64,000 nucleotides of DNA from an uncultured Pelagibacteraceae bacterium (lineage in GTDB: Bacteria; Pseudomonadota; Alphaproteobacteria; Pelagibacterales; Pelagibacteraceae), in contig CACEHR010000001.1 of assembly GCA_902559395.1 (NCBI GenBank), forward strand, positions 1 through 64,000, in the 5' to 3' direction. The notes under the pieces are model-generated. The model did not search any database, was not told the origin of the DNA, and worked only from the letters and a program-made list of their open reading frames with translations. Shown piece after piece: positions 40,127 to 50,510 of the stretch. Position 1 is the first letter of the stretch. The number at the start of each line of letters is the position of its first letter. The translations under genes and the position numbers were made by a program.

Positions 40127-43100
40127 ACATCCTGAAGAGAAGTCACTTCTAATTTTTTTGTTTTTAGCGATCTAATCGCCTCTAAACATGCCTGAGCAGT
40201 GGACATATTAGTGCAATAAGGAACTTTATTCTTAAGTGTTGCTCTTCTTAAGGCTATAGCATCACTTAATCGATGTTCACTATTTCCACCTCCAGTATTT
40301 ATTACTAATGCAATTTTTTTAGAGTCTAAAACATCTACTATATGAGGTGAACCTGTGCTTACTTTATTAATAATTTTACATTTCATCCCATGCTTTCGAA
40401 TATATTCTGCAGTTCCTCTAGTTGCACATAATGTAAACTTAAGTTTAAGAAGTTCTTTAGCTAAATCTATTCCTTCATCTTTGTGACTATCTTTGAGAGA
40501 TATAAAAGCTAATCCTTGTTTTGGTAATGAGTTAGCTGCTGCGATCTGACTTTTTGCAAAAGCCATTCCAAAGTTTTTATCAAATCCCATAACTTCTCCA
40601 GTGGATTTCATTTCAGGTCCTAACAATAAGTCACTGTTTGGAAATTTATTAAATGGGAATACAGCCTCTTTAACTGCATACATACCTTTAGATTTATCTT
40701 TTAAATTAAACTTAGATAACTTTTCACCAGCCATTACTCTTGATGCAATTTTAGCTAGAGGCAATCCTTTTGCTTTTGATACAAAAGGAACGGTTCGACT
40801 TGCTCTTGGATTTACTTCAATCACATAAATTTCATCTTTTTTAATTGCAAACTGTATGTTCATGAAACCTTTAACATTTAAAGCTATCGCTAATTTTTTA
40901 GTTTGATTTTCTATTTCTTTTAGAAGGTATGGTTTAATTGATACAGGGGGTAGGCTACACGCCGAGTCTCCTGAATGAATTCCAGCTTCCTCTATATGTT
41001 GCATAATACCTGCAACGTGAACTTGTTTTCCATCTGATATAGCATCTACATCTACTTCCATTGCATGATCAATAAACTTATCAATCAAAATTGGATTATC
41101 TTCTGCAGCTTTAAATGCTTCTTCAACAAATTTTTTTAGCTGATTTTTTTCATGAACAATTTCCATTGCTCTTCCACCTAAAACATATGAAGGTCTTACC
41201 ATTAATGGTAATCCAATTTTATCAGCAATTTTTATTGCTTGATTAAATGTTTTTGCAATTCCACTTTCTGCTTGTTTTAGTTTTAATTTATTTAATAAAT
41301 CTCTAAATCGGTCTCTATCCTCCGCTAAATCGATAGAAGTATATTGTGTTCCTAAAATTGGAAGTTTGTTGTCATGTAAAAATTTAGCAAGTTTAATTGG
41401 AGTTTGGCCACCAAACTGAGCTATCACACCAATTAGGTTTCCTTTTTCTTGTTCTTTTTTAATTATGTTAAAAACGTATTCTTCTTTTAAAGGCTCAAAG
41501 TATAATCGATCACTCGTATCATAGTCTGTTGACACTGTTTCGGGGTTACAATTAACCATTATAGTCTCAAAACCTGCGTCTTTTAATGAAAAACTTGCCT
41601 GACAACAACAATAATCAAACTCAATTCCTTGACCAATTCTATTTGGTCCTCCTCCAAGAATAATTATTTTTTTCTTATTGGATGGGTCAGCTTCACATTC
41701 TGAGTTGATTGAAAAATTTCTTTGATAAGTTGAATACATATAAGGCGTAAACGATTTGAATTCAGCCGCACATGTATCTACTTTTTTATAAACTGGAAGT
41801 ATTTTAAGCGCTGATCTTTTTCTTCTAACAACGTCTTCAGAAGTTTTAGTCAATTCTGAAAGTTTTTTATCTGAAAACCCTATTGATTTTATTCTATTAA
41901 ATTCTACATAATTCTCAGGAAGTCCCTTGCTTTTAATCTGTTTTTCACAATCAATTATTTCTTTAATTTGTTCTAAAAACCAAGGATCAATTTTGGATAA
42001 ATTATATATTTTTTTTAAATTTATTTTTTTTCTAACTGCTTCGGCTACTAGTAATATCTTATTTGGAATAGTTTCTTTAAGCTTCTTTTCAATTTGTTTT
42101 TTATTTAAATCAAAAATTCTATCTAAACCTGAAAAACCAGTTTCAAGAGACACTAGTGCCTTTTGCAGAGACTCCTTAAAGTTTCTTCCAATAGCCATTG
42201 CTTCACCCACTGATTTCATAGATGTTCCTAAAGTTGCAGGAGAGGTTGAAAATTTTTCAAAAGTAAATCTTGGAATTTTAGTTACAACATAGTCTATACT
42301 TGGTTCAAACGATGCAGGTGTAACTTTAGTTATTTCGTTTTTTAATTCATCCAGAGTATAACCGACTGCTAATTTTGCAGCCACTTTCGCAATTGGAAAT
42401 CCAGTTGCTTTTGATGCAAGTGCTGATGATCTTGATACACGTGGATTCATTTCAATGACAACCATTCGTCCATTTTTAGGATTGATAGCAAACTGAACAT
42501 TTGATCCTCCAGTTTCAACTCCAATCTTTCTTAAACATGCAATAGATGCATTTCTCATTACCTGGTACTCTTTATCAGTAAGAGTGAGTGCGGGCGCAAT
42601 TGTGACTGAGTCACCAGTATGAATCCCCATCGGATCTATATTTTCAATAGAGCAAATTATTATACAATTATCTTTCTTATCTCTTACCACCTCCATTTCA
42701 AATTCTTTCCAACCTTCCAAACATTCCTCAACAAGAACTTGGCTTACAGGAGACTCGTGCAATCCATTTTTAACAATCTTAAAATAATCTTTTCTAGTTT
42801 TAGCTATTCCTCCGCCGAGTCCACCAAGTGTAAATGCAGGTCTTATAATTGCAGGTAAACCAATTTTTTTTAATACTTTTGATGCTTGTTTGTTATTATT
42901 AACAATTTCAGATTTTGGTAAATCTAAACCAATATCAATCATATTTTTTCTAAATTTCTTTCTGTCTTCAGCGTTAGAAATTGCTTTTGAATTCGCCCCG
43001 ATCAATTCTATTTTGTATTTTTTTAAAACTCCTTTTTTCTCAGCTTCCATTGCAAGATTAAGAGCAGTTTGACCGCCCATAGTTGGTAGAATTGCGTCTG

Positions 43101-43347
43101 GCTTTTCTTTTTTGAGTATTTTTTCTAGTACGCCTAGTGTAATTGGCTCAATGTAAGTTTTATCCGCAACATCTGGATCTGTCATAATGGTTGCAGGATT
43201 TGAATTTATTAAGACCACTTTATAACCTTCATCTTTTAGAGCTTTACATGCTTGTGTACCTGAATAGTCAAATTCACATGCTTGTCCTATAATTATTGGA
43301 CCAGCTCCCACAACTAGTATTTTTTTAATATCTTTTCTTTTTGGCAT
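40123..43347 (-). CDS. carB: Carbamoyl-phosphate synthase large subunit
   Basis: CarB makes carbamoyl phosphate for pyrimidine and arginine synthesis from bicarbonate, ATP and ammonia delivered by CarA. Two homologous ATP-grasp halves are visible. The first starts [23 protein letters not shown] and has [23 protein letters not shown]. The second starts [22 protein letters not shown] and has [20 protein letters not shown]-terminal MGS-like allosteric domain ([19 protein letters not shown], then INTGG) follows. Length 1074 is normal. It overlaps carA by 23 bases. Confidence 0.97.
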   Translation of the reverse strand: MPKRKDIKKILVVGAGPIIIGQACEFDYSGTQACKALKDEGYKVVLINSNPATIMTDPDVADKTYIEPITLGVLEKILKKEKPDAILPTMGGQTALNLAMEAEKKGVLKKYKIELIGANSKAISNAEDRKKFRKNMIDIGLDLPKSEIVNNNKQASKVLKKIGLPAIIRPAFTLGGLGGGIAKTRKDYFKIVKNGLHESPVSQVLVEECLEGWKEFEMEVVRDKKDNCIIICSIENIDPMGIHTGDSVTIAPALTLTDKEYQVMRNASIACLRKIGVETGGSNVQFAINPKNGRMVVIEMNPRVSRSSALASKATGFPIAKVAAKLAVGYTLDELKNEITKVTPASFEPSIDYVVTKIPRFTFEKFSTSPATLGTSMKSVGEAMAIGRNFKESLQKALVSLETGFSGLDRIFDLNKKQIEKKLKETIPNKILLVAEAVRKKINLKKIYNLSKIDPWFLEQIKEIIDCEKQIKSKGLPENYVEFNRIKSIGFSDKKLSELTKTSEDVVRRKRSALKILPVYKKVDTCAAEFKSFTPYMYSTYQRNFSINSECEADPSNKKKIIILGGGPNRIGQGIEFDYCCCQASFSLKDAGFETIMVNCNPETVSTDYDTSDRLYFEPLKEEYVFNIIKKEQEKGNLIGVIAQFGGQTPIKLAKFLHDNKLPILGTQYTSIDLAEDRDRFRDLLNKLKLKQAESGIAKTFNQAIKIADKIGLPLMVRPSYVLGGRAMEIVHEKNQLKKFVEEAFKAAEDNPILIDKFIDHAMEVDVDAISDGKQVHVAGIMQHIEEAGIHSGDSACSLPPVSIKPYLLKEIENQTKKLAIALNVKGFMNIQFAIKKDEIYVIEVNPRASRTVPFVSKAKGLPLAKIASRVMAGEKLSKFNLKDKSKGMYAVKEAVFPFNKFPNSDLLLGPEMKSTGEVMGFDKNFGMAFAKSQIAAANSLPKQGLAFISLKDSHKDEGIDLAKELLKLKFTLCATRGTAEYIRKHGMKCKIINKVSTGSPHIVDVLDSKKIALVINTGGGNSEHRLSDAIALRRATLKNKVPYCTNMSTAQACLEAIRSLKTKKLEVTSLQDV

Positions 43348-44521
43348 TTTTTTTCATGTTGTTAATAAATTCTTGAAACAAATAAACACTATCTTGAGGT
43401 CCTGGATTAGACTCTGGATGATATTGAACTGAAAAGACTGGTTTATTTTTTAGTCTGATACCTTCAACACTATTATCAAATAAAGATTTATGTGTGACCT
43501 CAATATTTTTTGACAATGTTTCTTTAACTACTTCAAATCCATGGTTTTGACTTGTAATTTCTACATTATCATGAATTAAATTTTTAACAGGGTGATTTGC
43601 TCCTCTGTGACCAAGTTTCATTTTTTTTGTCTTGCCACCTAATGCTAATGCTAAAATTTGATGACCCAAACAAATACCAAATATTGGTAAATTTTTTTTG
43701 ATTAATTGTTTAATTATTTCGATTGCATATTTTCCCGTTGCAGCTGGATCTCCAGGACCATTTGATAAAAATATTCCATTTGGCCTTAAAGCTAAAATTT
43801 TTTGCGCATTAGTTTTACAAGAAACGACAGTGACTTTACAATTAAAGTCAGAGAAATATCTTAAGATATTTTTTTTTATCCCATAATCAATTGCAACAAC
43901 ATGAAATGATTTTTTATTATTTATTTTATATCCCAATTCTTTCTTCCAAGTTTTAAGACCTTTCCAAATATAATTTTTCTCAGTTGAAACTACTTCTGCA
44001 AGATCAAGATTTTTTAATCCACTCCATTTGATGGTGGTATTAGTTAATTTATTAATATTAAACTTTCCTTTTTTTGAGTAACTAATCGTACCTTTTGGAG
44101 CACCTTTGTCCCTTATAAAGTTTGTTAGGCTTCTTGTGTCTAAGCCAGTAATTCCAACAATTTTATTTTTTTTAAGCCAAGCATCTAAATGTTGGAATGA
44201 TCTATAGTTCGAGGGTGAAGTTATTTCAGAGTTAAAAATTACTCCTCTAGTCCATATTTTATCAGACTCATGATCCTCTTTATTAGTTCCAACATTTCCA
44301 ATATGAGGAAAGGTAAAGTTAATAATTTGACCTGCGTATGATGGATCAGAGATGATTTCTTGATAACCAGTCAACGATGTATTAAAGCAAACTTCGCCTG
44401 TGGCTTCTCCTTGGTATCCAATTCCAATTCCTTTAAATACCTTTTTATTTTCTAGAACTAAAACGCCTGTGTTAATTTGAGATTTAATTTTTGAGTTAGT
44501 TTTTTTTGCTTTTTTGATCAA
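43325..44521 (-). CDS. carA: Carbamoyl-phosphate synthase small subunit
   Basis: CarA is the glutaminase subunit. The N-terminal domain has [25 protein letters not shown]. The class I GATase domain has nucleophile Cys in [16 protein letters not shown] and the His-x-Glu pair in [11 protein letters not shown]. Length 398 is normal, with about 15 extra basic N-terminal residues. A 12-base palindrome lies just upstream. The 126-base gap to yqeY holds both promoters. Confidence 0.96.
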   Translation of the reverse strand: MIKKAKKTNSKIKSQINTGVLVLENKKVFKGIGIGYQGEATGEVCFNTSLTGYQEIISDPSYAGQIINFTFPHIGNVGTNKEDHESDKIWTRGVIFNSEITSPSNYRSFQHLDAWLKKNKIVGITGLDTRSLTNFIRDKGAPKGTISYSKKGKFNINKLTNTTIKWSGLKNLDLAEVVSTEKNYIWKGLKTWKKELGYKINNKKSFHVVAIDYGIKKNILRYFSDFNCKVTVVSCKTNAQKILALRPNGIFLSNGPGDPAATGKYAIEIIKQLIKKNLPIFGICLGHQILALALGGKTKKMKLGHRGANHPVKNLIHDNVEITSQNHGFEVVKETLSKNIEVTHKSLFDNSVEGIRLKNKPVFSVQYHPESNPGPQDSVYLFQEFINNMKKNAKKKRY

Positions 44522-44525
44522 TTAC

Positions 44526-44537
44526 AACTCATGAGTT
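44526..44537. repeat. Perfect 12-base palindrome upstream of carA
   Basis: AACTCATGAGTT is its own reverse complement and ends 5 bases before the carA start codon at 44521. It could be an operator or part of the 5' leader. No known regulator motif is claimed. Confidence 0.4.
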
Positions 44538-44611
44538 AAAGGTTAATACAATAATTGCTTTATTATCGCAACAGAGATGTAATATAAAATTGTAAAAAAA
44601 CAATTTTTCTT

Positions 44612-44639
44612 TTGAAGAATTTTTTCTTTAAAGTAGATT
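44612..44639 (+). promoter_or_regulatory. Candidate sigma70 promoter for yqeY-dnaG-rpoD
   Basis: TTGAAG (44612-44617), a 16-base spacer and TAGATT (44634-44639) precede the yqeY ATG at 44648. Predicted transcription starts within about 2 bases of the ATG, implying a leaderless or nearly leaderless message. The same TAGATTAAAAA string occurs before rnpB. Confidence 0.4.
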
Positions 44640-44647
44640 AAAAAATT

Positions 44648-45109
44648 ATGTCATTAAAACAGACTATCGAAAACGAATATAAAAATGCTCTAAAATCTAA
44701 AGATAAAAATAAAATATCAACCTATAGGTTAATATTATCTTCTATTAAGGATTTGGATATTGTTAACAGATCGGGCCCTAACAAAAAAGAAACTGATGAT
44801 GAGGACATTAAGAAGCTTTTAAAAAAAATGGTTAAACAACGAGCCGAATCGATCGATATTTATAAAAAAAATAATAGAACAGATCTTTTAGAAGTTGAAC
44901 AAAATGAATATGATATTTTAACTAGTTTCTTACCAAAGCAGCTTAGCGAAGAGGAAACTAAGAAAATTTGTGCAAATGTTATTTCAAAAATTGGAGCAAA
45001 TTCATTAAAAGATATGGGAAAAGTCATGGGTGAACTAAAAAAAACTCATGCAGACGAAATTGATTTTTCTAAGGCGGGATCAATGATCAAAGAATTGTTG
45101 AATAAATAA
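44648..45109 (+). CDS. yqeY: GatB/YqeY-domain protein
   Basis: This is a 153-residue all-alpha protein: MSLKQTIENEYKNALKSKDKNKISTYRLILSSIKDLDI, then KKMVKQRAESIDIYKKNNRTDLLEVEQNEYDILTSFLPKQLSEEE, and DMGKVMGELKKTHADEIDFSKAGSMIKELL. This is the YqeY pattern, related to the tRNA-binding tail of GatB. The gene sits directly before dnaG (TAATG overlap), a common arrangement, and may act in tRNA amidation or stress. Function is not proven. Confidence 0.88.
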   Translation: MSLKQTIENEYKNALKSKDKNKISTYRLILSSIKDLDIVNRSGPNKKETDDEDIKKLLKKMVKQRAESIDIYKKNNRTDLLEVEQNEYDILTSFLPKQLSEEETKKICANVISKIGANSLKDMGKVMGELKKTHADEIDFSKAGSMIKELLNK

Positions 45110-46884
45110 TGAAATACCCAAAAGAGTATCTTGATGAAATTAAAAATAGGTTGAAAGTTTCAACGGTAGTATCAAAAAGTGTTTCATTAAAAAAAAGAGG
45201 CAAAGAGTTTGTAGGTCTATCACCATTTAAAAATGAAAAAACACCATCATTTACTGTTAATGATGAAAAGGAATTTTATCATTGTTTTGCAACTTCGGAG
45301 CATGGCAATATATTTGATTTTGTGATGAAAACTCAAAATTTAAAATTTGGTGAAGCAGTTAAATATTTAGCACAATTAGCAGGGATGCAGCCATATATGT
45401 TTTCAAGACAAGATGAAGAAAGAGAGAAAAGATGGAATGAGTATAAATCTATTTTTAGTAATTATGTAGATTTTTATCACAATGAACTTTTAAAAAATGA
45501 AAATTATTCTATTGCTAGAGATTATTTAAAAAACAGATCATTAAACAAAGATGAAGTAAAAAAATTTAAAATAGGATACATAGAAAAAAATCCAAATTTC
45601 TTCGATAAATTAAAAAAAGATTACAGTGAACAAACTCTAATAGAAACTGGTTTATTTTATTTAGATGAAAAGAAAAAAATTTATGTTGAAAGATTTAGAG
45701 GTCGATTAATTTTTCCAATCAATAACATTTCAGGTCAGCCAATAGCTTTAGGTGGAAGAATAATTGAAAATTTAGATTACTTAGCCAAATATATAAATTC
45801 ACCTGAAACAAACTTTTTCAAAAAAGGATCAAATTTATATAATTTGGATTTAGCAAGAAAACTTTCTAATAAAGTTGATCACATTTATCTGGTTGAGGGA
45901 TATATGGATGTTGTAGGTCTCAGCAAAAATGGGATTAATAATGCTGTAGCAAATCTTGGTACATCTTTAACTGACAAGCAAATTTTAACTCTAAACCAAT
46001 TTTTTAATGATATCATAATTTGTTTTGATGGTGATGAAAGTGGATATAAAGCTGCTGTTAGAGCTGCTGAAAATTCAATAAAGGAACTGAAACCTGAAAA
46101 ACAAATTTCATTTTTATTTCTGCCCGATAAAGAAGATCCAGATAGTTATGTAAATAAAAATGGTAAAGCTAATTTTGTAGATTTTACAAAGCAGAGCAAA
46201 TTATCAATTCATCAATTTATTTTTAGTCATTATAAAAAACAAACTAAAAACAATCCGTCATCGATGGCTATTTTTGAAAAAAAACTAAGAGAAATTGCAA
46301 ATACAATTAAGGATGATTTTATAAAAAAATATGTTTTAGAATATTTTTTAGAAAAAATTGCTGAACTAACACCACATTCCAACCAAAATAATAAAAGATT
46401 TTATACAAAAAAAACAAAATCTTTAGAGAGTACAAAAAAATATTTTCAAGAAAGTCAGTCTTTGACTGGTGTTGAGTTAAAAGAGTTTTCTTTATTATAT
46501 TTAGTCATAAATAAATTGGATTTGTTGCAAGCGAATATTCATTTGATTGAAAATATTAAATTATTTACTGATTTTAATAAAAAAATATTTGAAATGATTA
46601 TTGAAAAATTGAAATCTGGTTCACAAATTACAATTCAAGATCTTAATTTGGATGTTCAATTAATAGAAAAAATAAATAAATTTGCTCCAATTAAATATAT
46701 CCTACAAAATCAATCTGATGATGATCAAAAAATAATAGAATTATTGGAGGACATCTCAAGAGATTTAATGAATTATGATCTTGATTTCAGAATTCAAGAA
46801 TTAGAATCGAAGTTTTCAGTTGATATGAGCGAGTCTACATTTAATGAGCTAAAAGAGCTTAAAAAAAAGCAAAATCTCAATTAA
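45109..46884 (+). CDS. dnaG: DNA primase, zinc ligands largely lost
   Basis: DnaG makes RNA primers. The zinc-binding domain aligns as GLSPFKNEKTPSFTVNDEKEFYHCFATSEHGN (36-67), but of the four canonical ligands only Cys59 remains; the others are S38, K41 and T62. The TOPRIM domain follows with LVEGYMDVVGL, then FDGDESGYKAAVRA. Length 591 is typical. The C-terminal DnaB-interaction region is AT-biased and weakly conserved. It starts on the yqeY stop and is followed 67 bases later by rpoD. Confidence 0.93.
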   Translation: MKYPKEYLDEIKNRLKVSTVVSKSVSLKKRGKEFVGLSPFKNEKTPSFTVNDEKEFYHCFATSEHGNIFDFVMKTQNLKFGEAVKYLAQLAGMQPYMFSRQDEEREKRWNEYKSIFSNYVDFYHNELLKNENYSIARDYLKNRSLNKDEVKKFKIGYIEKNPNFFDKLKKDYSEQTLIETGLFYLDEKKKIYVERFRGRLIFPINNISGQPIALGGRIIENLDYLAKYINSPETNFFKKGSNLYNLDLARKLSNKVDHIYLVEGYMDVVGLSKNGINNAVANLGTSLTDKQILTLNQFFNDIIICFDGDESGYKAAVRAAENSIKELKPEKQISFLFLPDKEDPDSYVNKNGKANFVDFTKQSKLSIHQFIFSHYKKQTKNNPSSMAIFEKKLREIANTIKDDFIKKYVLEYFLEKIAELTPHSNQNNKRFYTKKTKSLESTKKYFQESQSLTGVELKEFSLLYLVINKLDLLQANIHLIENIKLFTDFNKKIFEMIIEKLKSGSQITIQDLNLDVQLIEKINKFAPIKYILQNQSDDDQKIIELLEDISRDLMNYDLDFRIQELESKFSVDMSESTFNELKELKKKQNLN

Positions 46885-46951
46885 ACCGACTAAATTAGTA
46901 ATGGATTTTTATATAATTGACATTATATAAGACTTCCAAACTCAAATTACT

Positions 46952-48775
46952 GTGGAAAGAATTATTACAAAATCATTTGCTAGACTAATGGGCAGAGGGA
47001 CCCATAGGGGCTTTATAACTTATGAAGAGTTAAGTAAATCTCTTGGAAAAAGAAATTTATCAGATGAAAACTTGTCTCAAGCATTCATTCATATCTTAGA
47101 TGAAAATATTATCTTAGTAGAGAAAAAATCTGATTTTAAAGTTTTAAGAAAAAAAGAAAACTCAAACAAAGAAGAGGGCAAAACAATAGAAAAAAGTGAC
47201 GACCCTATCAGAATGTATTTACGAGAAATGGGTGGAGTTGAATTACTTTCTAGAGAAGGAGAAATCGCAATAGCAAAAAGAATTGAAGCAGGAAAAGATG
47301 TGATGTTAATCGCTCTTTCTCAGAGCCCAATAACTGCGCAGCAATTTTTTGAATGGAATAATCAACTTCAAAATGATGAAATTTTAGTACGAGAAATTAT
47401 TGATATTGACACAAATTATATGGAGGATGAGTCAACGGGACCAAGTGCAAAACAAAAGAACGCTGGAGAAACAGATAAAGAAGACAATGCCTCAGATGAG
47501 GATGATGATTTTAATCCAACATTGGCTGCAATGGAAACAGAGATCAAGCCAAAGGTTCTGAAAACAATAAATGTACTTACAAAAGAGTATACAAAATTAA
47601 TAAAATACCAAAAAGAAAAGTTAGATTGTGTATTGAATTCCCAAATTTTTTCAAGCGCTAAAGAAAGAGGATATGAAAAAACTGTTAATGATATTTTAGA
47701 AAATATTAAATCCCTCCAATTATCCCCGTCAGTTTTAGAAGAACTTGTACAAAAACATTATGCTGATAATAAAAAAATAATTTCTTTAGAGGGTAATCTT
47801 TTGAGACTTGCAATGGATCACAAGATACAAAGAAACGAATTCATAAAGTTTTATGTTGGAAACGAAATAAATCCAAACCTTAAAAAATTTTTAGATACTA
47901 ATTTAATTTGGAAGCAGTTTTTTACAAAAAATAAAGAAGAATTTAAAAATATTAGAGAAAGATTAGTTGAAATTAGTCATAAACTTGGAATTTCAGTAAC
48001 TGACTTTAAAAAGTTAGTTAGCAGGATTCAAAAAGGTGAAAAAGAGTCTAGAATTGCAAAAAAAGAAATGGTTGAAGCTAACTTAAGGTTAGTTATTTCT
48101 ATTGCAAAGAAATATACAAATAGAGGACTTCAGTTTTTAGATCTAATTCAAGAAGGAAATATTGGTTTGATGAAGGCAGTTGATAAATTTGAATATAGAA
48201 GAGGTTATAAATTTTCGACTTATGCGACTTGGTGGATCAGACAAGCTATAACAAGATCAATTGCTGACCAAGCAAGAACAATCAGGATTCCAGTTCACAT
48301 GATTGAAACAATTAACAAAATTGTTAGAACTCAAAGATTAATATTAAGTGAGTTTGGTAGAGAAGCAACACCTGAGGAATTAGCAAAAAAACTTAGAATG
48401 CCACTAGATAAAGTTAGAAAAGTTTTAAAAATATCAAAAGAGCCTGTATCGTTAGAAAAACCAGTAGGTGATGAAGAAGATAGCAGCTTAGGAGATTTTA
48501 TTGAGGATACCAAAGCTCTAGCGCCTTTGGAACAAGCAATTAAATCAAATCTTGGTGAAGCTACAACTAAGATTTTATCAACATTAACACCAAGAGAAGA
48601 AAGAGTGCTAAGGATGAGATTTGGAGTTGGTATGAATACTGATCACACATTAGAAGAGGTTGGTTTACAGTTCTCAGTTACCAGAGAGAGAATAAGACAA
48701 ATTGAAGCTAAAGCTTTAAGAAAATTAAAACATCCTAGTAGATCAAAACAGTTAAAAAGTTTTTTAGAAAATTAG
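46952..48775 (+). CDS. rpoD: RNA polymerase sigma factor RpoD (sigma70)
   Basis: This is the housekeeping sigma factor. It has region 1.1 (about 1-65), 1.2 ([22 protein letters not shown]), an acidic insert (about 160-190) and region 2 ([54 protein letters not shown]). Regions 3 and 4 follow, with [30 protein letters not shown]. The start is GTG at 46952, since a stop codon lies 8 codons upstream in frame. Length 607 fits. tRNA-Val begins 9 bases after the stop codon. Confidence 0.97.
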   Translation: MERIITKSFARLMGRGTHRGFITYEELSKSLGKRNLSDENLSQAFIHILDENIILVEKKSDFKVLRKKENSNKEEGKTIEKSDDPIRMYLREMGGVELLSREGEIAIAKRIEAGKDVMLIALSQSPITAQQFFEWNNQLQNDEILVREIIDIDTNYMEDESTGPSAKQKNAGETDKEDNASDEDDDFNPTLAAMETEIKPKVLKTINVLTKEYTKLIKYQKEKLDCVLNSQIFSSAKERGYEKTVNDILENIKSLQLSPSVLEELVQKHYADNKKIISLEGNLLRLAMDHKIQRNEFIKFYVGNEINPNLKKFLDTNLIWKQFFTKNKEEFKNIRERLVEISHKLGISVTDFKKLVSRIQKGEKESRIAKKEMVEANLRLVISIAKKYTNRGLQFLDLIQEGNIGLMKAVDKFEYRRGYKFSTYATWWIRQAITRSIADQARTIRIPVHMIETINKIVRTQRLILSEFGREATPEELAKKLRMPLDKVRKVLKISKEPVSLEKPVGDEEDSSLGDFIEDTKALAPLEQAIKSNLGEATTKILSTLTPREERVLRMRFGVGMNTDHTLEEVGLQFSVTRERIRQIEAKALRKLKHPSRSKQLKSFLEN

Positions 48776-48783
48776 GCTTTAAT

Positions 48784-48858
48784 GGGCCGTTAGCTCAATA
48801 GTAGAGTACTGCATTGACATTGCAGGGGTAGTTGGAGCGTAACCAACACGGCCCACCA
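48784..48858 (+). tRNA. tRNA-Val (GAC) with aberrant D and T loops
   Basis: All four stems pair: acceptor GGGCCGT/ACGGCCC, D stem GCTC/GAGT, anticodon stem CTGCA/TGCAG and T stem GTTGG/CCAAC. The anticodon loop TTGACAT gives GAC (48816-48818), and CCA is encoded. The T loop is AGCGTAA instead of the near-universal TTCRANN, and the D loop AATAGTA lacks the GG pair. It could be a functional outlier or a decaying gene. Confidence 0.8.
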
Positions 48859-48899
48859 AAATTTACTATCTATAATTGCTAACTACAAAAAAATGATAT

Positions 48900-48917
48900 A
48901 ACTAGTTACTAGTTTTT
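48900..48917 (+). terminator. Small hairpin plus T-run between the two tRNA genes
   Basis: AACTAG-TTA-CTAGTT followed by TTT immediately precedes tRNA-Ile2 at 48918. It resembles a weak intrinsic terminator for the rpoD/tRNA-Val transcript. The stem is only 6 base pairs and AT-rich, so this is a low-confidence call. Confidence 0.25.
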
Positions 48918-48994
48918 GGGCCTGTAGCTCAGTTGGTTAGAGCAGTACACTCATAATGTATTGGTCCCAGGTTCGAGTCCTGGCGGGCCCACCA
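48918..48994 (+). tRNA. tRNA (CAT), probably tRNA-Ile2 with lysidine
   Basis: This is a standard cloverleaf: acceptor GGGCCTG/CGGGCCC, D arm GCTC/GAGC, anticodon loop CTCATAA with anticodon CAT, T loop TTCGAGT, encoded CCA. A CAT anticodon can be Met or Ile2. The sequence after the anticodon stem (TTGGTC) and the GGGCC acceptor resemble tRNA-Ile2 substrates of TilS more than elongator Met. The T arm is normal, unlike its neighbour tRNA-Val. The convergent mlaC stop is 4 bases away. Confidence 0.85.
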
Positions 48995-48998
48995 AACA

Positions 48999-49583
48999 TT
49001 AACGGTTAGAAAAATCTTCTAGTACTTTAAATAAAGCGTTTATATTTCCGTTGTTAGAATTTATAATTGATGCAAACTCTTCTTTTTGAGTTCTTGCTAG
49101 ACTCAATCCTTCAATTATTAAATCTCTAATTAATGGATTATTAGGATTTTTAGTATAAATTCTCCAATCAATTCTTACTTCGGGTCTTTCAGATGTGCTA
49201 ACTAACACGCTATTCACTATTGTATAATTTTCATTTAAAATTTTTTTTCCATAAACTTCAATTTTTGGATTTGTATACTCAGCTAATCTACTAGAAAAAC
49301 TTTTTAAAAAATAGTTTTCGAATAATTCAAAATATTCCTTTTTTTGGTTGTTATCTAAAACTTTTCTAGCAGAACCAAGAGAATAAAAACCTACACCTCT
49401 AATATCTACAGTTTCTGAAGCTATAGATTTCAATTCATTTATTTTTTCCTCTTTAGAAATATTTTTTGATAAAATTTGTGAAGCTCTATTTACAGTTGAT
49501 TGGACAAAGACATCAGGTGCAATTGAATATGCGCTGTTTAAGTTTAAAAAATATAAGAATAAAATTATAATAATTTTTTTCAT
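48999..49583 (-). CDS. mlaC: MlaC-like phospholipid-binding periplasmic protein
   Basis: This 194-residue protein has a signal peptide (MKKIIIILFLYFLNLNSAYS). The MlaC/Ttg2D body contains ASQILSKNISKEEKINELKSIASETVDIRGVGFYSLGSARKVLDNNQKKEYFELFENYF and the C-terminal YTKNPNNPLIRDLIIEGLSLARTQKEEFASII. MlaC ferries phospholipids between outer and inner membranes. The partner mlaFED transporter genes are not in the window; mlaA lies 21 bases upstream on the same strand. Confidence 0.85.
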   Translation of the reverse strand: MKKIIIILFLYFLNLNSAYSIAPDVFVQSTVNRASQILSKNISKEEKINELKSIASETVDIRGVGFYSLGSARKVLDNNQKKEYFELFENYFLKSFSSRLAEYTNPKIEVYGKKILNENYTIVNSVLVSTSERPEVRIDWRIYTKNPNNPLIRDLIIEGLSLARTQKEEFASIINSNNGNINALFKVLEDFSNR

Positions 49584-49604
49584 CTTGTTTTAACAATTTT
49601 TGAA

Positions 49605-50405
49605 TTATTTATTATCTATTTCTTCCCAGTCTTCTTCGTCTTTATAAAGAACTTCTATATTTCCTCTTTGGTTGTTTTTAATTTTATTTTCTCTGTCTTG
49701 CGCATATAAACTTCTAACAGAAGCATAAAAGTCAATAGAATTTTTTTCAAGATTTTCAAATGACTCAATATTATCTGCTCTAAAATCAATTCCACTCAAA
49801 GCCTTTGATGTTATATATAAGCCTTCACTTAAAAATTCGTTATTACCGTGCACTGAAGCATTATACCAGGGATCTCCACCCATAACATTTGCAAAAGATC
49901 CTGCTGTATCTCTTAATGTAGATGGTCCTAAAACTGGGAGCACAATATAACATCCTGGACCAATACCCCAAGCTCCTAAAGTTTGTCCATAATCTTCTTT
50001 TACATATTTAGGAAAACCCATTTTATTAGCAACATCAATAGTACCTAACAACCCTACTGTTGTATTTACAACTAATCTTCCAGTATTTATTAATGCGGTC
50101 TTAACATCTCCCTGTAAAACATTGTTGGGTATCGTAATAAGAGTTGATAGGTTTTTGACTGCATTACTTGTTCCTCTTTGAATAGGATCCGGAAGGTTTC
50201 TATAACCTTCTGCAAGTGGTTTTATCAATGCTTTATCTAGACCTTGATTAAATGCAAATGTTGCTCTATTTAACTTTTCAAAACAATCTTTAATTTCTTT
50301 TGTTTCATTTACTTTATTTGATTTTAAGTCACCATCTGATCCAGCATTTGCATTAAATGACAACAAAAAAATAGATATTAGAATTATTGTTAGTTTTTTT
50401 AACAT
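49605..50405 (-). CDS. mlaA: MlaA/VacJ-like outer-membrane lipid-asymmetry protein
   Basis: This 266-residue protein carries the MlaA core EKLNRATFAFNQGLDKALIKPLAEGYRNLPDPIQRG, NTTVGLLGTIDVANKMGFPKYVKEDYGQTLGAWGIGPGCYIVLPVLGPSTLRDTAG. MlaA removes misplaced phospholipids from the outer leaflet. The signal peptide ends LLSFNANAGS with no lipobox cysteine, unlike E. coli MlaA, which is a lipoprotein. It probably forms an operon with mlaC. Confidence 0.88.
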   Translation of the reverse strand: MLKKLTIILISIFLLSFNANAGSDGDLKSNKVNETKEIKDCFEKLNRATFAFNQGLDKALIKPLAEGYRNLPDPIQRGTSNAVKNLSTLITIPNNVLQGDVKTALINTGRLVVNTTVGLLGTIDVANKMGFPKYVKEDYGQTLGAWGIGPGCYIVLPVLGPSTLRDTAGSFANVMGGDPWYNASVHGNNEFLSEGLYITSKALSGIDFRADNIESFENLEKNSIDFYASVRSLYAQDRENKIKNNQRGNIEVLYKDEEDWEEIDNK

Positions 50406-50510
50406 CGAAAATTATTATATTATATTGTTAATGTTTGTAAAATAACATTTAATTAAAAATATTGTCTATAAAGTGTTTATAAAACGCCAAAAATTGTCTT
50501 AATAATTATT

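Noticed and set aside
40601..43072. Plus-strand open frames opposite carB
   Set aside because: They fall inside a fully conserved carB, so they are frame shadows.
46917..46931. TTGACA followed closely by TATAAG before rpoD as a promoter
   Set aside because: The two boxes overlap in spacing (about 3 bases apart); with correct 17-base spacing neither has a partner.
48918..48994. Initiator tRNA-Met
   Set aside because: The anticodon stem lacks the three G-C pairs and the acceptor starts with a paired G, so this is Ile2 or elongator Met.
50461..50503. Repeated ATTGTCT before the amidase gene as operator
   Set aside because: Two 7-base matches in AT-rich DNA are not significant, and no -10 fits.
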